Below, piece after piece: positions 11,104 to 19,744 of a stretch of 41,149 nt of DNA (its first letter is position 1; the number at the start of each line of letters is the position of its first letter). The position numbers and the translations under genes are program-made. A model generated the notes under the pieces. The model searched no databases. It saw only the letters and a program-made list of their open reading frames with translations, and was not told the origin of the DNA. Where the stretch lies: contig JALWCE010000154.1 in assembly GCA_027036935.1 (NCBI GenBank), positions 1 to 41,149 of the forward strand, written 5' to 3'. The DNA is from Nitratiruptor sp. (GTDB lineage Bacteria > Campylobacterota > Campylobacteria > Campylobacterales > Nitratiruptoraceae).

Positions 11104-11609
11104 GAGCACTCTCGTGCGAGCATTTGGGCCGCTTTTTGAAAAACTTTTTTCCACAATTCATCCATAGCTTGGCGCAGATCCTCTCCAGATTGGACGAGCA
11201 CAAAACTCTTTTTTTTATCTGCTATCTCTACTTCTATCTTTCCTTGTAAGGTGGCACTTTTTTCGTCCCAGACAAGATGCGAGACAATAAGCTTTACGAT
11301 ACATTTAGGTTTTGTCGCAAACTCCCAAGGATACACTCTAACCCGTTCATCTCCCAAAGCGGCGCGAAGATACTCTACAAAAGCCTTTTGAATCTGCCAC
11401 TCAGGCTCACCTGCAAAAGTAAAATCGTGATACTCTCCACTCTTTAGCAAGACTTTGTCCATCAAAAGATATTGGGGCAGAGTCACGGGCGCCACCCCTA
11501 TTGGCGTATTGATACGCACAAGCGGCTGTGTCTGATGTATGGATGGGATATAGAACCTTTTTTGGCTACATCCAACAAAGATCAAGACCACAAAGAGTAC
11601 CCACCTCAT
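11100..11609 (-). CDS. ABC-type transport auxiliary lipoprotein (PqiC/DUF330-like)
   Basis: Lipobox MRWVLFVVLIFVGCSQK; VAPVTLPQYLLMDKVLLKSG...; located downstream of a PqiB-like gene. Confidence 0.75.
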   Translation of the reverse strand: MRWVLFVVLIFVGCSQKRFYIPSIHQTQPLVRINTPIGVAPVTLPQYLLMDKVLLKSGEYHDFTFAGEPEWQIQKAFVEYLRAALGDERVRVYPWEFATKPKCIVKLIVSHLVWDEKSATLQGKIEVEIADKKKSFVLVQSGEDLRQAMDELWKKVFQKAAQMLARECS

Positions 11610-13220
11610 CTAATCCCCAAAAATCAAGGCGTTGGGTTTTTTGTCCAGCTTCAAAAGCACCTTATGTAAACTCTTGGCACTTTTATCGATATCATACAAA
11701 GTTTGGGTGAGCTGCGCTTTAAAAGTGGAGTTGGCATCATACCCCTTAGCCAAAAGAGTAAACTCTTTTAAAGCTTTTTGCAGTTGTCTCAAAGTAGTGT
11801 GTAGATCTTTTGGCAATGCCTTTGTCTCGTTGCTCTCTAAGAGCTTGTGCAAGCTGCTTAGAGTCCTATGCAAAGAGAGCAGGCTCTGGCGCAAGGGCTT
11901 TTGATTTTTCTCCAACAAAGCAGAAAAAGCCTCAAGAGCACGTTCGATGGGCAGGTTTTCTAGCTTGGTCAATATCTTATCTAGATGTTCTAGCAGTTTG
12001 CTCTTGCGATAAGGCAGAGTGGGCAAAGCGTACACACCATTGCCCAAAGACTTGAGCTCTCCTCCTTCTTTTTCAAACACGAGATTAACAAAGAGAGATT
12101 TTGTTAAAAAATTGCTCTGTTGAAGTTTCGCCTTGAGCCCTTTTTGGACCGCTTTGCGCAAAGCATCCATTCCAGAGATTTTAGGAGAGTTTTGAAAAGC
12201 TGAGACATCCAAACGGATCAGCACCTTTGAGTTCACCCGTCTATGTTCAAGATCAAAAAAGCTTGCTACATCCTCCACCTCTCCTACTTTATACCCTTCA
12301 AACCGCACGGGCGAGCCGATGCCAAGATATCCCGTCCCCGCATCAAAATCGAGTAAAAACCGAACAAATTGTTCTCTTGGTAGACCCAGCTTCTTTTGCA
12401 ACGCCTCGCTTTTGCTAGGATAAAGAATAAAAGGCTTTTGCAAGGAGATACGGCTCTTTTGTCCCAAATTTTTGGTAGCAAATCCAACACCACCCATGAG
12501 CATCTGAGAGAGTGAACCCATACGCACCTCCAACCCTTCATCCGTCAACTCCAGCCGTACGCTTTTTATATTCCAAAATCGGCTGGTATCGTTGATGAAG
12601 CGGTCATATGGATGTCTAATAAAAAGATAGATATTTACCCTTTGGCCATCGGAAGCTAGGTCTATCTTTTTTACGGCTCCTACCCGAAGCTGTCTATAGT
12701 AGACTGGCATACCCGGTTCAAGGGCAAAAGAGCTAGAAGCTTGCAGCCGCACGGTAGAGCCCCTCTTATCCTCGATCAAAGGAGGCTCCTCCAACCCTTG
12801 AAAAACAAGTTTGCTCCTCTTGCCAAGCTTTGCGCTCATCTGAATGTAAGCCCCGCTCATCAATGCGTCCAATCCCCGCACTTTTCCCAGTCCAATTTCA
12901 GGTTTTACTATCCAAAACTTAGTTGTTTCATTTAAAAAAGGCAAAATATCTTTATTGACCCTCGCATAGACCCGCACCCCCTTTTTCAAAATCTCGATAC
13001 GCTCTACTCTTCCTACTTTGACTTCACGAAATTTGACATAAGAGTGTTTGGGTTCGAGTCCGCCGCTGCTTTGGAAAGTAATTTGGATCTGAGGACCCAA
13101 ATTGGAGTAGTAGCGATAGAGCATCCACCCCCCTATGATCAAAGCGATCAGGGGTACGAGCCATACGATGAGGTGGATACTTCTTTTTTGAATTTTTACT
13201 TCAACTATCTCGTCTTGCAC
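11610..13220 (-). CDS. pqiB: PqiB-like MCE-domain lipid transport protein
   Basis: Single N-terminal TM and repeated MCE-like modules (ITFQSSGGLEPKHSYVKFREVKVGRVERIEI; GSPVRFEGYKVGEVEDV). Confidence 0.85.
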   Translation of the reverse strand: MQDEIVEVKIQKRSIHLIVWLVPLIALIIGGWMLYRYYSNLGPQIQITFQSSGGLEPKHSYVKFREVKVGRVERIEILKKGVRVYARVNKDILPFLNETTKFWIVKPEIGLGKVRGLDALMSGAYIQMSAKLGKRSKLVFQGLEEPPLIEDKRGSTVRLQASSSFALEPGMPVYYRQLRVGAVKKIDLASDGQRVNIYLFIRHPYDRFINDTSRFWNIKSVRLELTDEGLEVRMGSLSQMLMGGVGFATKNLGQKSRISLQKPFILYPSKSEALQKKLGLPREQFVRFLLDFDAGTGYLGIGSPVRFEGYKVGEVEDVASFFDLEHRRVNSKVLIRLDVSAFQNSPKISGMDALRKAVQKGLKAKLQQSNFLTKSLFVNLVFEKEGGELKSLGNGVYALPTLPYRKSKLLEHLDKILTKLENLPIERALEAFSALLEKNQKPLRQSLLSLHRTLSSLHKLLESNETKALPKDLHTTLRQLQKALKEFTLLAKGYDANSTFKAQLTQTLYDIDKSAKSLHKVLLKLDKKPNALIFGD

Positions 13221-13788
13221 AAATCTCTCCTAATATTCGCTCATCCAAAGCGTATGAGGCCATAAGAGTAAAAAAGACCATCAAGGCAAAGGAACTTGCT
13301 CCAATACCCGGTATTATAGCGATACTTTGAAAGTGGATCAGCGCCACAAGTAGCACTACGACAAACACATCAATCAAAGACCAAGGACCGGTCAGCTCTA
13401 TAAGGTGATACAACCACATCTCTTGTTGTAAACTTTTGCATCTTTTGCGCCAAATGGTAAAGAGCAGATAAAAAAGCACCAGAATTTTAAGGAATGGGAT
13501 GAGTACGGAAGCTACGAAGATAATGATCGCAACCGGATAATCCCCCTCGCCCCAAAGCTCTACCACGCCGCCAATGATCGTACTTCCCTCAACATTGGAA
13601 AATTTGGAAGTTTGCAAAATGGGGTAAACATTGGCCGGAATATAAAAGATAACGGCAGCTAAAAGATAGGCAAAGCTCTTATAAAGCGAGCCTTTAATAT
13701 CTAAAGTGATCTGCAATCCGCATCGTCCGCACCATCTATCCTCACGATCGTTGGTAGCTCCGCAGTACGGACATCTAAGCCATCTCAT
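13201..13788 (-). CDS. Paraquat-inducible protein A family (PqiA domain)
   Basis: CPYCGATNDREDRWCGRC zinc ribbon; YIPANVYPIL motif. Confidence 0.85.
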   Translation of the reverse strand: MRWLRCPYCGATNDREDRWCGRCGLQITLDIKGSLYKSFAYLLAAVIFYIPANVYPILQTSKFSNVEGSTIIGGVVELWGEGDYPVAIIIFVASVLIPFLKILVLFYLLFTIWRKRCKSLQQEMWLYHLIELTGPWSLIDVFVVVLLVALIHFQSIAIIPGIGASSFALMVFFTLMASYALDERILGEICARRDS

Positions 13789-14392
13789 AGCGTCGCTCCC
13801 ACAACTCCCACAGCTCTTCGATGCGAATACTTTTTACCACATAAATCTCTAAGAGCACAAATATCCCTAAAGCCCAAAACGCCACGCCAAAATGGATCTG
13901 AGCATACTGATACACCTTGATCATCGCCACTAAAATGGCGATAAAAAAGATATCGAGCATACTCCAGCGTCTAAAGATCTCCACCAAGATCAGTGAGCCC
14001 TTGGCTATAACTTTGCCTCTTCGTAGCAGCACCAAAATAGAAAAAAGGCTCAACGTTCCCATCAACAACCACGGAAAAACCTCCAAAACAAGTAAAGAAA
14101 AGAAACTAATAAAGACAAACCCTTTATCAAAGAGGCTGAGTATCGCCTCAAGCAAGAGAGTGCGTGCGCTCAGTTCTCCAAAATTTATACGAAGCAAAGG
14201 CGAAACATTGGCTATGAGCAAACAAAGCAAAGAGAGTGTCGAAAGAGTCAAAAGCAAATACTCAAGACCCGAGCGGTAACGATATAGCAGTGCTTGACAG
14301 CGTACGCATCGAGCCTCCTCTTTAGGTGCGAGTGGCAACTTTTTGTGTGGGGTAAAACATCTCGGACACAAAATTATATTTTTATGCAACAT
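13775..14392 (-). CDS. Paraquat-inducible protein A family (PqiA domain, first half)
   Basis: CPRCFTPHKK...RCVRC zinc ribbon; LLIANVSPLLRI; overlaps the next PqiA ORF by 14 bp. Confidence 0.8.
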   Translation of the reverse strand: MLHKNIILCPRCFTPHKKLPLAPKEEARCVRCQALLYRYRSGLEYLLLTLSTLSLLCLLIANVSPLLRINFGELSARTLLLEAILSLFDKGFVFISFFSLLVLEVFPWLLMGTLSLFSILVLLRRGKVIAKGSLILVEIFRRWSMLDIFFIAILVAMIKVYQYAQIHFGVAFWALGIFVLLEIYVVKSIRIEELWELWERRYEMA

Positions 14393-14510
14393 CGGTTGTA
14401 CTCTATTTTATTCTCTATTCTATCATAAATTTCTATCATAAATTAAAATTAAGGGAGCAATAAGTAAGTCAAAAGTACAATAAGATACAATCCAATATAA
14501 AGGAGCCGTT

Positions 14511-14852
14511 ATGAGCAAATTGGACGAAAAGATTGCGTTGTACAAAGAGAAACTCAAAGAGATAGAGCCAGATTTCGACGAAGCACTGCTCGAAAAAATT
14601 ACTAAAAGTCTAGGACCCTCCATCTATAGAAAAGATTCCGAGATGGTATCGTGTACAAGTCCTGAGGAGCTGGCGCGAGTGCGCAATAACTTTTTGAAAA
14701 TGAAGCTGGGTCTTGATAAGAGCGACGAAGAGCTTGATGCTGCCATCAAAGAGGTATGCCAAAAGATGGGTAGCTCCAATCGCAATAAGTACCGAGCCCT
14801 TTTTTACTATTTCCTAGTAAAAAAATTTAATAAAGAGTCCTTATATAAGTGA
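14511..14852 (+). CDS. DUF2853 family small protein
   Basis: 113 aa helical protein, MSKLDEKIALYKEKLKEIEPDFDEALLEKITKSLGPSIYRKDSEMVSC...; RBS AAAGGAG. Confidence 0.75.
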   Translation: MSKLDEKIALYKEKLKEIEPDFDEALLEKITKSLGPSIYRKDSEMVSCTSPEELARVRNNFLKMKLGLDKSDEELDAAIKEVCQKMGSSNRNKYRALFYYFLVKKFNKESLYK

Positions 14853-14876
14853 GCAAGCTTTACGGCGATATTTGGT

Positions 14877-14906
14877 AAGAGCGAGATCGAAATGGATTTC
14901 GCTCTT
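14877..14906. terminator. Putative bidirectional intrinsic terminator between the DUF2853 gene and the serpin gene
   Basis: AAGAGCGA...TCGCTCTT stem followed by TTTT, between convergent genes. Confidence 0.6.
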
Positions 14907-14920
14907 TTGTGGTATCAGAT

Positions 14921-17053
14921 TTAGGGTCTGCGCACTACTCCCATAAAAAGCGGCGTTTGGGTGCCGTCGTGGAAAATCATAAAGATAAAGGGGCGATCTA
15001 AAACGAAGCGATAGGGCTGTGGCGCAGCCGTTACCGAAATCACCCCCGCCGTTGCGGCTGCCGCTTCGCTCCCTTTTTCGTCCACTTTAATGTAGCTTTT
15101 GTGAAAAAGGCCACTAAGAAAAAGGCGACGTTGGCTTGGGCCAATCAATGTAAGATCGGCTCTATTGGGATCAAAAAGAGCCTCTATCCCCATTTGCCTC
15201 AGTGCACGGGAAAGCTCTTTAGTACCCCAAATAATCTTGAATTTTGGCATCTTAAGTTCTACATTGTACTTGAGTACCCTTTTATCGTAAAGTGCCGCAG
15301 GCTCTAAAGTGATCAGTGTGGTGAGCAGATCCTCTACCCTCTTGCCCTCTTTTGGCGCTACAAGCCACATGCTAAAATCTTGTTTATAAGGCAGCTGCAA
15401 AGCGGTAAACATAGAAAATTCGCTCACATTATATTCAGAGGTTCGATTCATCATATCCACAAGTACGCTATCACCATTTTGTGGATAGAACCTCTCTTTT
15501 TTTGTCAAAGAGGCGTTAAACTCCTCTCTCCACTGGCCATAAAAATAGACCGCATCTACCAGCACCGCCTTGGTGGCCGAAGATATGGAGCCCGGTGGCA
15601 AGAGATTTTTTATCTTTTGATGCGTTTTTTGGGCTACCCAATCATTGATCTGGCCTCGCGATCCCTCAGGATCATCTCCAAAATCAACTCTAAAAAGCTC
15701 AGCACCCAACACATCGTTTATCAAATATCGGTAGCTTCGGTATGGATGAAAAGCTTTGTCAAACCAAGCACTATTGGCAATTTCAAGCTCTACTGCATCG
15801 CTGTGAAGCTGGGAGCGAAAGGCCGCAAGAGAAGCGAGGGGATCAAAATCTTTGGGATAACCAAGAGCTAAACGAAGCTCCTTTTTAGTCTCACCTTTGG
15901 CTCCCACATAAAGCATCACTAACGCATCTTCGATACTCAAAGGCGAGCAAAACAGATTATTGCGCTTGGTATCTAGCTCTTTAACCAAGTTGATACCCAG
16001 ATGATAAAATGAGGAGGCAAGTATCCTTGTATCGGTACTTACATTTTTTTCGCAACTTCCCATATGGACAAAACGCGCTTGTGTATCGGCTTTAAGAGCG
16101 CAGTAATTGGGATAAGTGGTAAAAAGAGGCTCACAAGGAGCTACCACGCACTGCACCTGTTTAAGACCGCATACGGGAGCTTGAGGCTCGTTATCACATG
16201 GTATTTGCATCTGTGTCGAAACAATATCTTCTTGGCCTTCCCCCTCAAAAATAACTCGCTGGATATTTTTGCTAGCTAACACCCCTGTAAGATAGTAAGC
16301 CATATCGGCCGTCCCCATCTGGGGAACAGAGCGAGCGATAGGGATCTTGACTACCTCATCGCTCACAAAGATCGGCTCTTGGAGCTTCACCTGAATCGAT
16401 CCGCTTGGCTCCGTGATGCGATAGAGGATGAGATTGTACAGATCAAAATCGCTTCCTTCTATTTTGGCTTGAAGCTTTTGGCTTGGATGTGCCGCCAAAA
16501 ACTCTTGGGCCTCTTGCCAATCATGCAACACCACGCTTTTGGGAAAAGTGGAGAATTCATAAGATCTCAGCAAGGGCAAGTAGCGAAGAAAACCTCGCTC
16601 AAAAGTGATTTGTAAAGGATAGCGTCTAAAATGCATAAATCCTAGATTTTGATACTCAAAAAAAGATCCCACGGGTGTGGGTAGAAGCTTAAAAACCTCC
16701 TTAGAGTCCTTTTGAGCTCGAATCGTAATAAAATCAAATCTCGTATCCCCATCTGCATCTAGATCCCCAATGAAATAAAATCGCCATAGCGGCTGGGTAT
16801 TTAGATGCACATCTACCCGTTTCCAGCCAAAAACATTATCGGGCGTAGGCTCGGTGCCGTGCATTTGATAGATATGGTCCAAAGGAGTTTTAAAAGCCCA
16901 GTTGTAGGCACTAAGAGGCGAAGAGGGGGGATGAAAAGGGTAAGGATAGAAATCTCCGGCTAACTTGAAACTCTTGTCTTGTAAAAGTGCGGGAGAGAAG
17001 CCAGCAAAAGCAAAAAGTGCTCCCCAAAATAGTGATAAACAAAATCGCAACAT
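14921..17053 (-). CDS. Secreted Kazal-like + serpin fusion (predicted protease inhibitor)
   Basis: 710 aa; signal peptide; Kazal-like 6-Cys segment CDNEPQAPVCGLKQVQCVVAPCEPLFTTYPNYCALKADTQARFVHMGSC; serpin motifs NNLFCSPLSIEDALVMLYVGAKGETKKEL, hinge EKGSEAAAATAG, DRPFIFMIFHDGTQTPLFMGVV. Confidence 0.9.
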   Translation of the reverse strand: MLRFCLSLFWGALFAFAGFSPALLQDKSFKLAGDFYPYPFHPPSSPLSAYNWAFKTPLDHIYQMHGTEPTPDNVFGWKRVDVHLNTQPLWRFYFIGDLDADGDTRFDFITIRAQKDSKEVFKLLPTPVGSFFEYQNLGFMHFRRYPLQITFERGFLRYLPLLRSYEFSTFPKSVVLHDWQEAQEFLAAHPSQKLQAKIEGSDFDLYNLILYRITEPSGSIQVKLQEPIFVSDEVVKIPIARSVPQMGTADMAYYLTGVLASKNIQRVIFEGEGQEDIVSTQMQIPCDNEPQAPVCGLKQVQCVVAPCEPLFTTYPNYCALKADTQARFVHMGSCEKNVSTDTRILASSFYHLGINLVKELDTKRNNLFCSPLSIEDALVMLYVGAKGETKKELRLALGYPKDFDPLASLAAFRSQLHSDAVELEIANSAWFDKAFHPYRSYRYLINDVLGAELFRVDFGDDPEGSRGQINDWVAQKTHQKIKNLLPPGSISSATKAVLVDAVYFYGQWREEFNASLTKKERFYPQNGDSVLVDMMNRTSEYNVSEFSMFTALQLPYKQDFSMWLVAPKEGKRVEDLLTTLITLEPAALYDKRVLKYNVELKMPKFKIIWGTKELSRALRQMGIEALFDPNRADLTLIGPSQRRLFLSGLFHKSYIKVDEKGSEAAAATAGVISVTAAPQPYRFVLDRPFIFMIFHDGTQTPLFMGVVRRP

Positions 17054-17070
17054 AAAAAATCCTTTAGAGG

Positions 17071-17097
17071 GTACTTTTTTAGTATAGTAGAAAGTAC
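17071..17097 (-). promoter_or_regulatory. Putative serpin promoter (-10 TATACT, 17081-17086) inside a GTACTTT/AAAGTAC inverted repeat
   Basis: + strand GTACTTTTTTAGTATAGTAGAAAGTAC in the 49-bp gap between flippase stop and serpin start. Confidence 0.4.
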
Positions 17098-17102
17098 GTA
17101 AG

Positions 17103-18281
17103 TTAAATGTTACCCAAAACTCCTTTGATCTCTTTCCAAGCCAGCAGCGCTACGACCCCTTCACAAACGATAGTAGCTACGATCGCCCCTTTGGCACCCA
17201 AAAAGGGTATAAAAGCAAAATTGAGCCCCACGTTGAGCGAAGCGGAAAAGAGCGTGATCCAAAACCAGGCTTTGGGTTTATCTAAAAGAGGCAAAGGAGA
17301 GCTCAAAGCAAAACTCAAAGCCAATACTACGCCGCTAAGAGCAAAATAGGCCATTAGCTCCTTGGTAGGAGAAAAATGGTCGGAGTAGAGCAAAGGAATA
17401 AACCAATCTCTAAAAAGATAAAAAACCGCTCCTCCCGCTATCCCCAACAAAAGAATAGTCCAAAAATAGGGACGAAACACACTTTTTTCTCTAGCCACTT
17501 TTGGAGCGTACACCGTCCAAACTAGCCCAAAAATCACGGCTAAAAGAGCGTAGAGCTTGTATCCGGCCTCGTAGTAGCCGGTATATTCGATCCCAAGGAG
17601 CTTTGTGATCATGATCTTGTCGGTGTTGGTGTAGATCTGATTGAGAAAAAGGGCTCCTCCTAGATAAAAGGCCACCCTTAGCACCCTACCCCACTGCTTG
17701 GGATGGACTAGCGAGGGATCGAACTCCTTAAAAATTTTGGGAAAATAGAACAAGAGGGCTATCAAAAAACTGCCAAGATAGGCCAGCGCCAAAAAGTAGA
17801 TCGTAGTTTTGAAAAAAAATAAAATCCCGATCAGCACCCCATAGCTTATAGCTTGGATCAGCTTCACTTTAGCGATGGCTTCAAAATCCTCCTCTACCTG
17901 GAAAAACCAGCGTGGCGTCAATGAAGCCACATAGTCCCCCATCAAAAGAAGCAAAAGCAGTGTAAAGGCTTTAGGATCAAAAAGAGAGTGAAAAAAGATC
18001 AGTAGTAGCAGTACAAAGCTAAAGAGTAGCAGACGAAGGGCAAAGACCTGGCTTAGCACCTGTGGGCGTTTGGAGAGATCCTTGGCGCACTCCACCATTG
18101 CATAGGTTTCCAATCCCAAACTACTGGCGATAATCAAAAAGGCGTTGATCGCCAAAGCGTAGGACCAGTAGCCAAGCTCCTGAGGACCCAAGACCTTTGC
18201 CACATAGACGATTACCACAAAGCTTAAGACCCTGCCTACTATCTCGGCCAAAAAAAGCGTGGAGAGGGCTTTGCGTATCAT
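17103..18281 (-). CDS. Polysaccharide/O-antigen flippase (Wzx-like, MATE/MVF superfamily)
   Basis: 392 aa multi-[39 protein letters not shown]. Confidence 0.85.
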   Translation of the reverse strand: MIRKALSTLFLAEIVGRVLSFVVIVYVAKVLGPQELGYWSYALAINAFLIIASSLGLETYAMVECAKDLSKRPQVLSQVFALRLLLFSFVLLLLIFFHSLFDPKAFTLLLLLLMGDYVASLTPRWFFQVEEDFEAIAKVKLIQAISYGVLIGILFFFKTTIYFLALAYLGSFLIALLFYFPKIFKEFDPSLVHPKQWGRVLRVAFYLGGALFLNQIYTNTDKIMITKLLGIEYTGYYEAGYKLYALLAVIFGLVWTVYAPKVAREKSVFRPYFWTILLLGIAGGAVFYLFRDWFIPLLYSDHFSPTKELMAYFALSGVVLALSFALSSPLPLLDKPKAWFWITLFSASLNVGLNFAFIPFLGAKGAIVATIVCEGVVALLAWKEIKGVLGNI

Positions 18282-19414
18282 AGAAGAGTGTGGATCAACT
18301 CATCGAATTTGGCTACAGCCTTGCTCCAGCTAAAGTTTTGGCTCCGAGCCAACCCCTTTTTGGCCAAAATCAGACGCAGCGCCTCATCTTCATCCAGTCT
18401 GGTAAGAGCTCTTGTTATCTCGTCGCTATCCAAAGGATCGACCAGCATCCCGGCATCCCCCACTACTTCTGGAATCGAGGAGGCGTTGGAGGCAAGCACC
18501 GGCGTCCCACAGGCCATCGCCTCCAGCGGCGGCAACCCAAACCCCTCGTAGATCGATGGAAATACAAAAGCTTTGGCCCCTCCGTACAAGGCTATCAACT
18601 CCTCTTCGCTTACATAGCCCAAACGCCGCACATAGCCCGTATCTAGAGCTTTTTGTAATATTTTGTCAAAATGTTCACTCCGCCACCCTACTCCGCCTGC
18701 TAGTAGCAAGGGGGTAGGATGGGAAGTTTTGGCCAAATAGCCTAGATATGCCTCCAGTAAAGTCTTGAGATTTTTCCTTGGCTCCAGTGTCCCTACGAAT
18801 AAAAAATAGCCTCGATACTTTACGCCATACTTCTTGGCCGTGGCGGCAAACTCCTCTTTAGAGACAGGATGAAATTTTTCCTCCACGCCGTTATAGATCA
18901 CTTCGATCTTTTGAGGCTCGCATAGACCCAGATCCACCAGCTCCTTTTTTGTAAACTCCGATATCGTGACGATCTTGGCACTCTTTTGTATACTTCGTGG
19001 CAAAAATCTCTCGAAATACTCCACCCGCTCTTTAGGATGGTACTCCTTGAAGCGAATGTGCGAGAGATCGTGAACGAAAGTGATAGTAGGGATATCAAAA
19101 GGGGTGGGAAAGGAGATGTAGTTTGGCTGGATGAAGATATCTGGTCGCTCTTTGGCCAAAGTGTAGTTAAAGATGGCAGTTTTTAACGAATGGGTCACAA
19201 GATAGGGTCTTGGAAGATACTTTTTGGCCAAATTGACAGCTTTTTCATACTCTCCAAGAGGTCTTTGGCGAAGTGTAGAGCCATAAAACCAAGCATAGTA
19301 AAAGAGTATGTTTTGATGGAGTTTTTGCAGTCCTTTGGCATATTGATAGGTAACGTATCCTACTCCACTGAGGTCTTTGAGCAAAGGAGTGGTATCTATC
19401 AAGATTTTTGGCAT
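18278..19414 (-). CDS. Glycosyltransferase family 4 (group 1)
   Basis: [29 protein letters not shown]...[21 protein letters not shown]...[44 protein letters not shown]; start set to the internal ATG at 19414. Confidence 0.92.
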   Translation of the reverse strand: MPKILIDTTPLLKDLSGVGYVTYQYAKGLQKLHQNILFYYAWFYGSTLRQRPLGEYEKAVNLAKKYLPRPYLVTHSLKTAIFNYTLAKERPDIFIQPNYISFPTPFDIPTITFVHDLSHIRFKEYHPKERVEYFERFLPRSIQKSAKIVTISEFTKKELVDLGLCEPQKIEVIYNGVEEKFHPVSKEEFAATAKKYGVKYRGYFLFVGTLEPRKNLKTLLEAYLGYLAKTSHPTPLLLAGGVGWRSEHFDKILQKALDTGYVRRLGYVSEEELIALYGGAKAFVFPSIYEGFGLPPLEAMACGTPVLASNASSIPEVVGDAGMLVDPLDSDEITRALTRLDEDEALRLILAKKGLARSQNFSWSKAVAKFDELIHTLL

Positions 19415-19743
19415 GAAGTATCCATCGTTGTGGTGATTGTTTGATTGTATTGTAACATATTGGAAGATTTTTGATGGAGGTGTGGAAATTTGCGCACCAC
19501 ATCTTTGGGATCGATATTTTGCCCCAAATCTACCGCGTAAAAAAGCCCCCACATCCCATAGATGATCGAAAGAATCACGGCAAGCAGCTCAATAGCCGTA
19601 CCTGTGATACCATTCAAGGCCCCCAGAGCGATCTCGATCAAAAAGATTGCTACGCCGATGGCTTCGAGTATGGACAAAATCATCACAATGGCGATAGAGA
19701 CCACCGGCTTACCAAAAGTGGAGTTGGGCAAAAGCCCAATCAC
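19399..19743 (-). CDS. Small hypothetical membrane protein (possible)
   Basis: 114 aa with hydrophobic segments; GTG start immediately after the porin stop (TAGAGTG); overlaps glycosyltransferase start. Confidence 0.4.
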   Translation of the reverse strand: MIGLLPNSTFGKPVVSIAIVMILSILEAIGVAIFLIEIALGALNGITGTAIELLAVILSIIYGMWGLFYAVDLGQNIDPKDVVRKFPHLHQKSSNMLQYNQTITTTMDTSCQKS

Positions 19744-19744
19744 T

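Noticed and set aside
14423-14450. 13-bp tandem duplication TTCTATCATAAAT x2
   Set aside because: Only two short AT-rich units in an intergenic region; no evidence of function.
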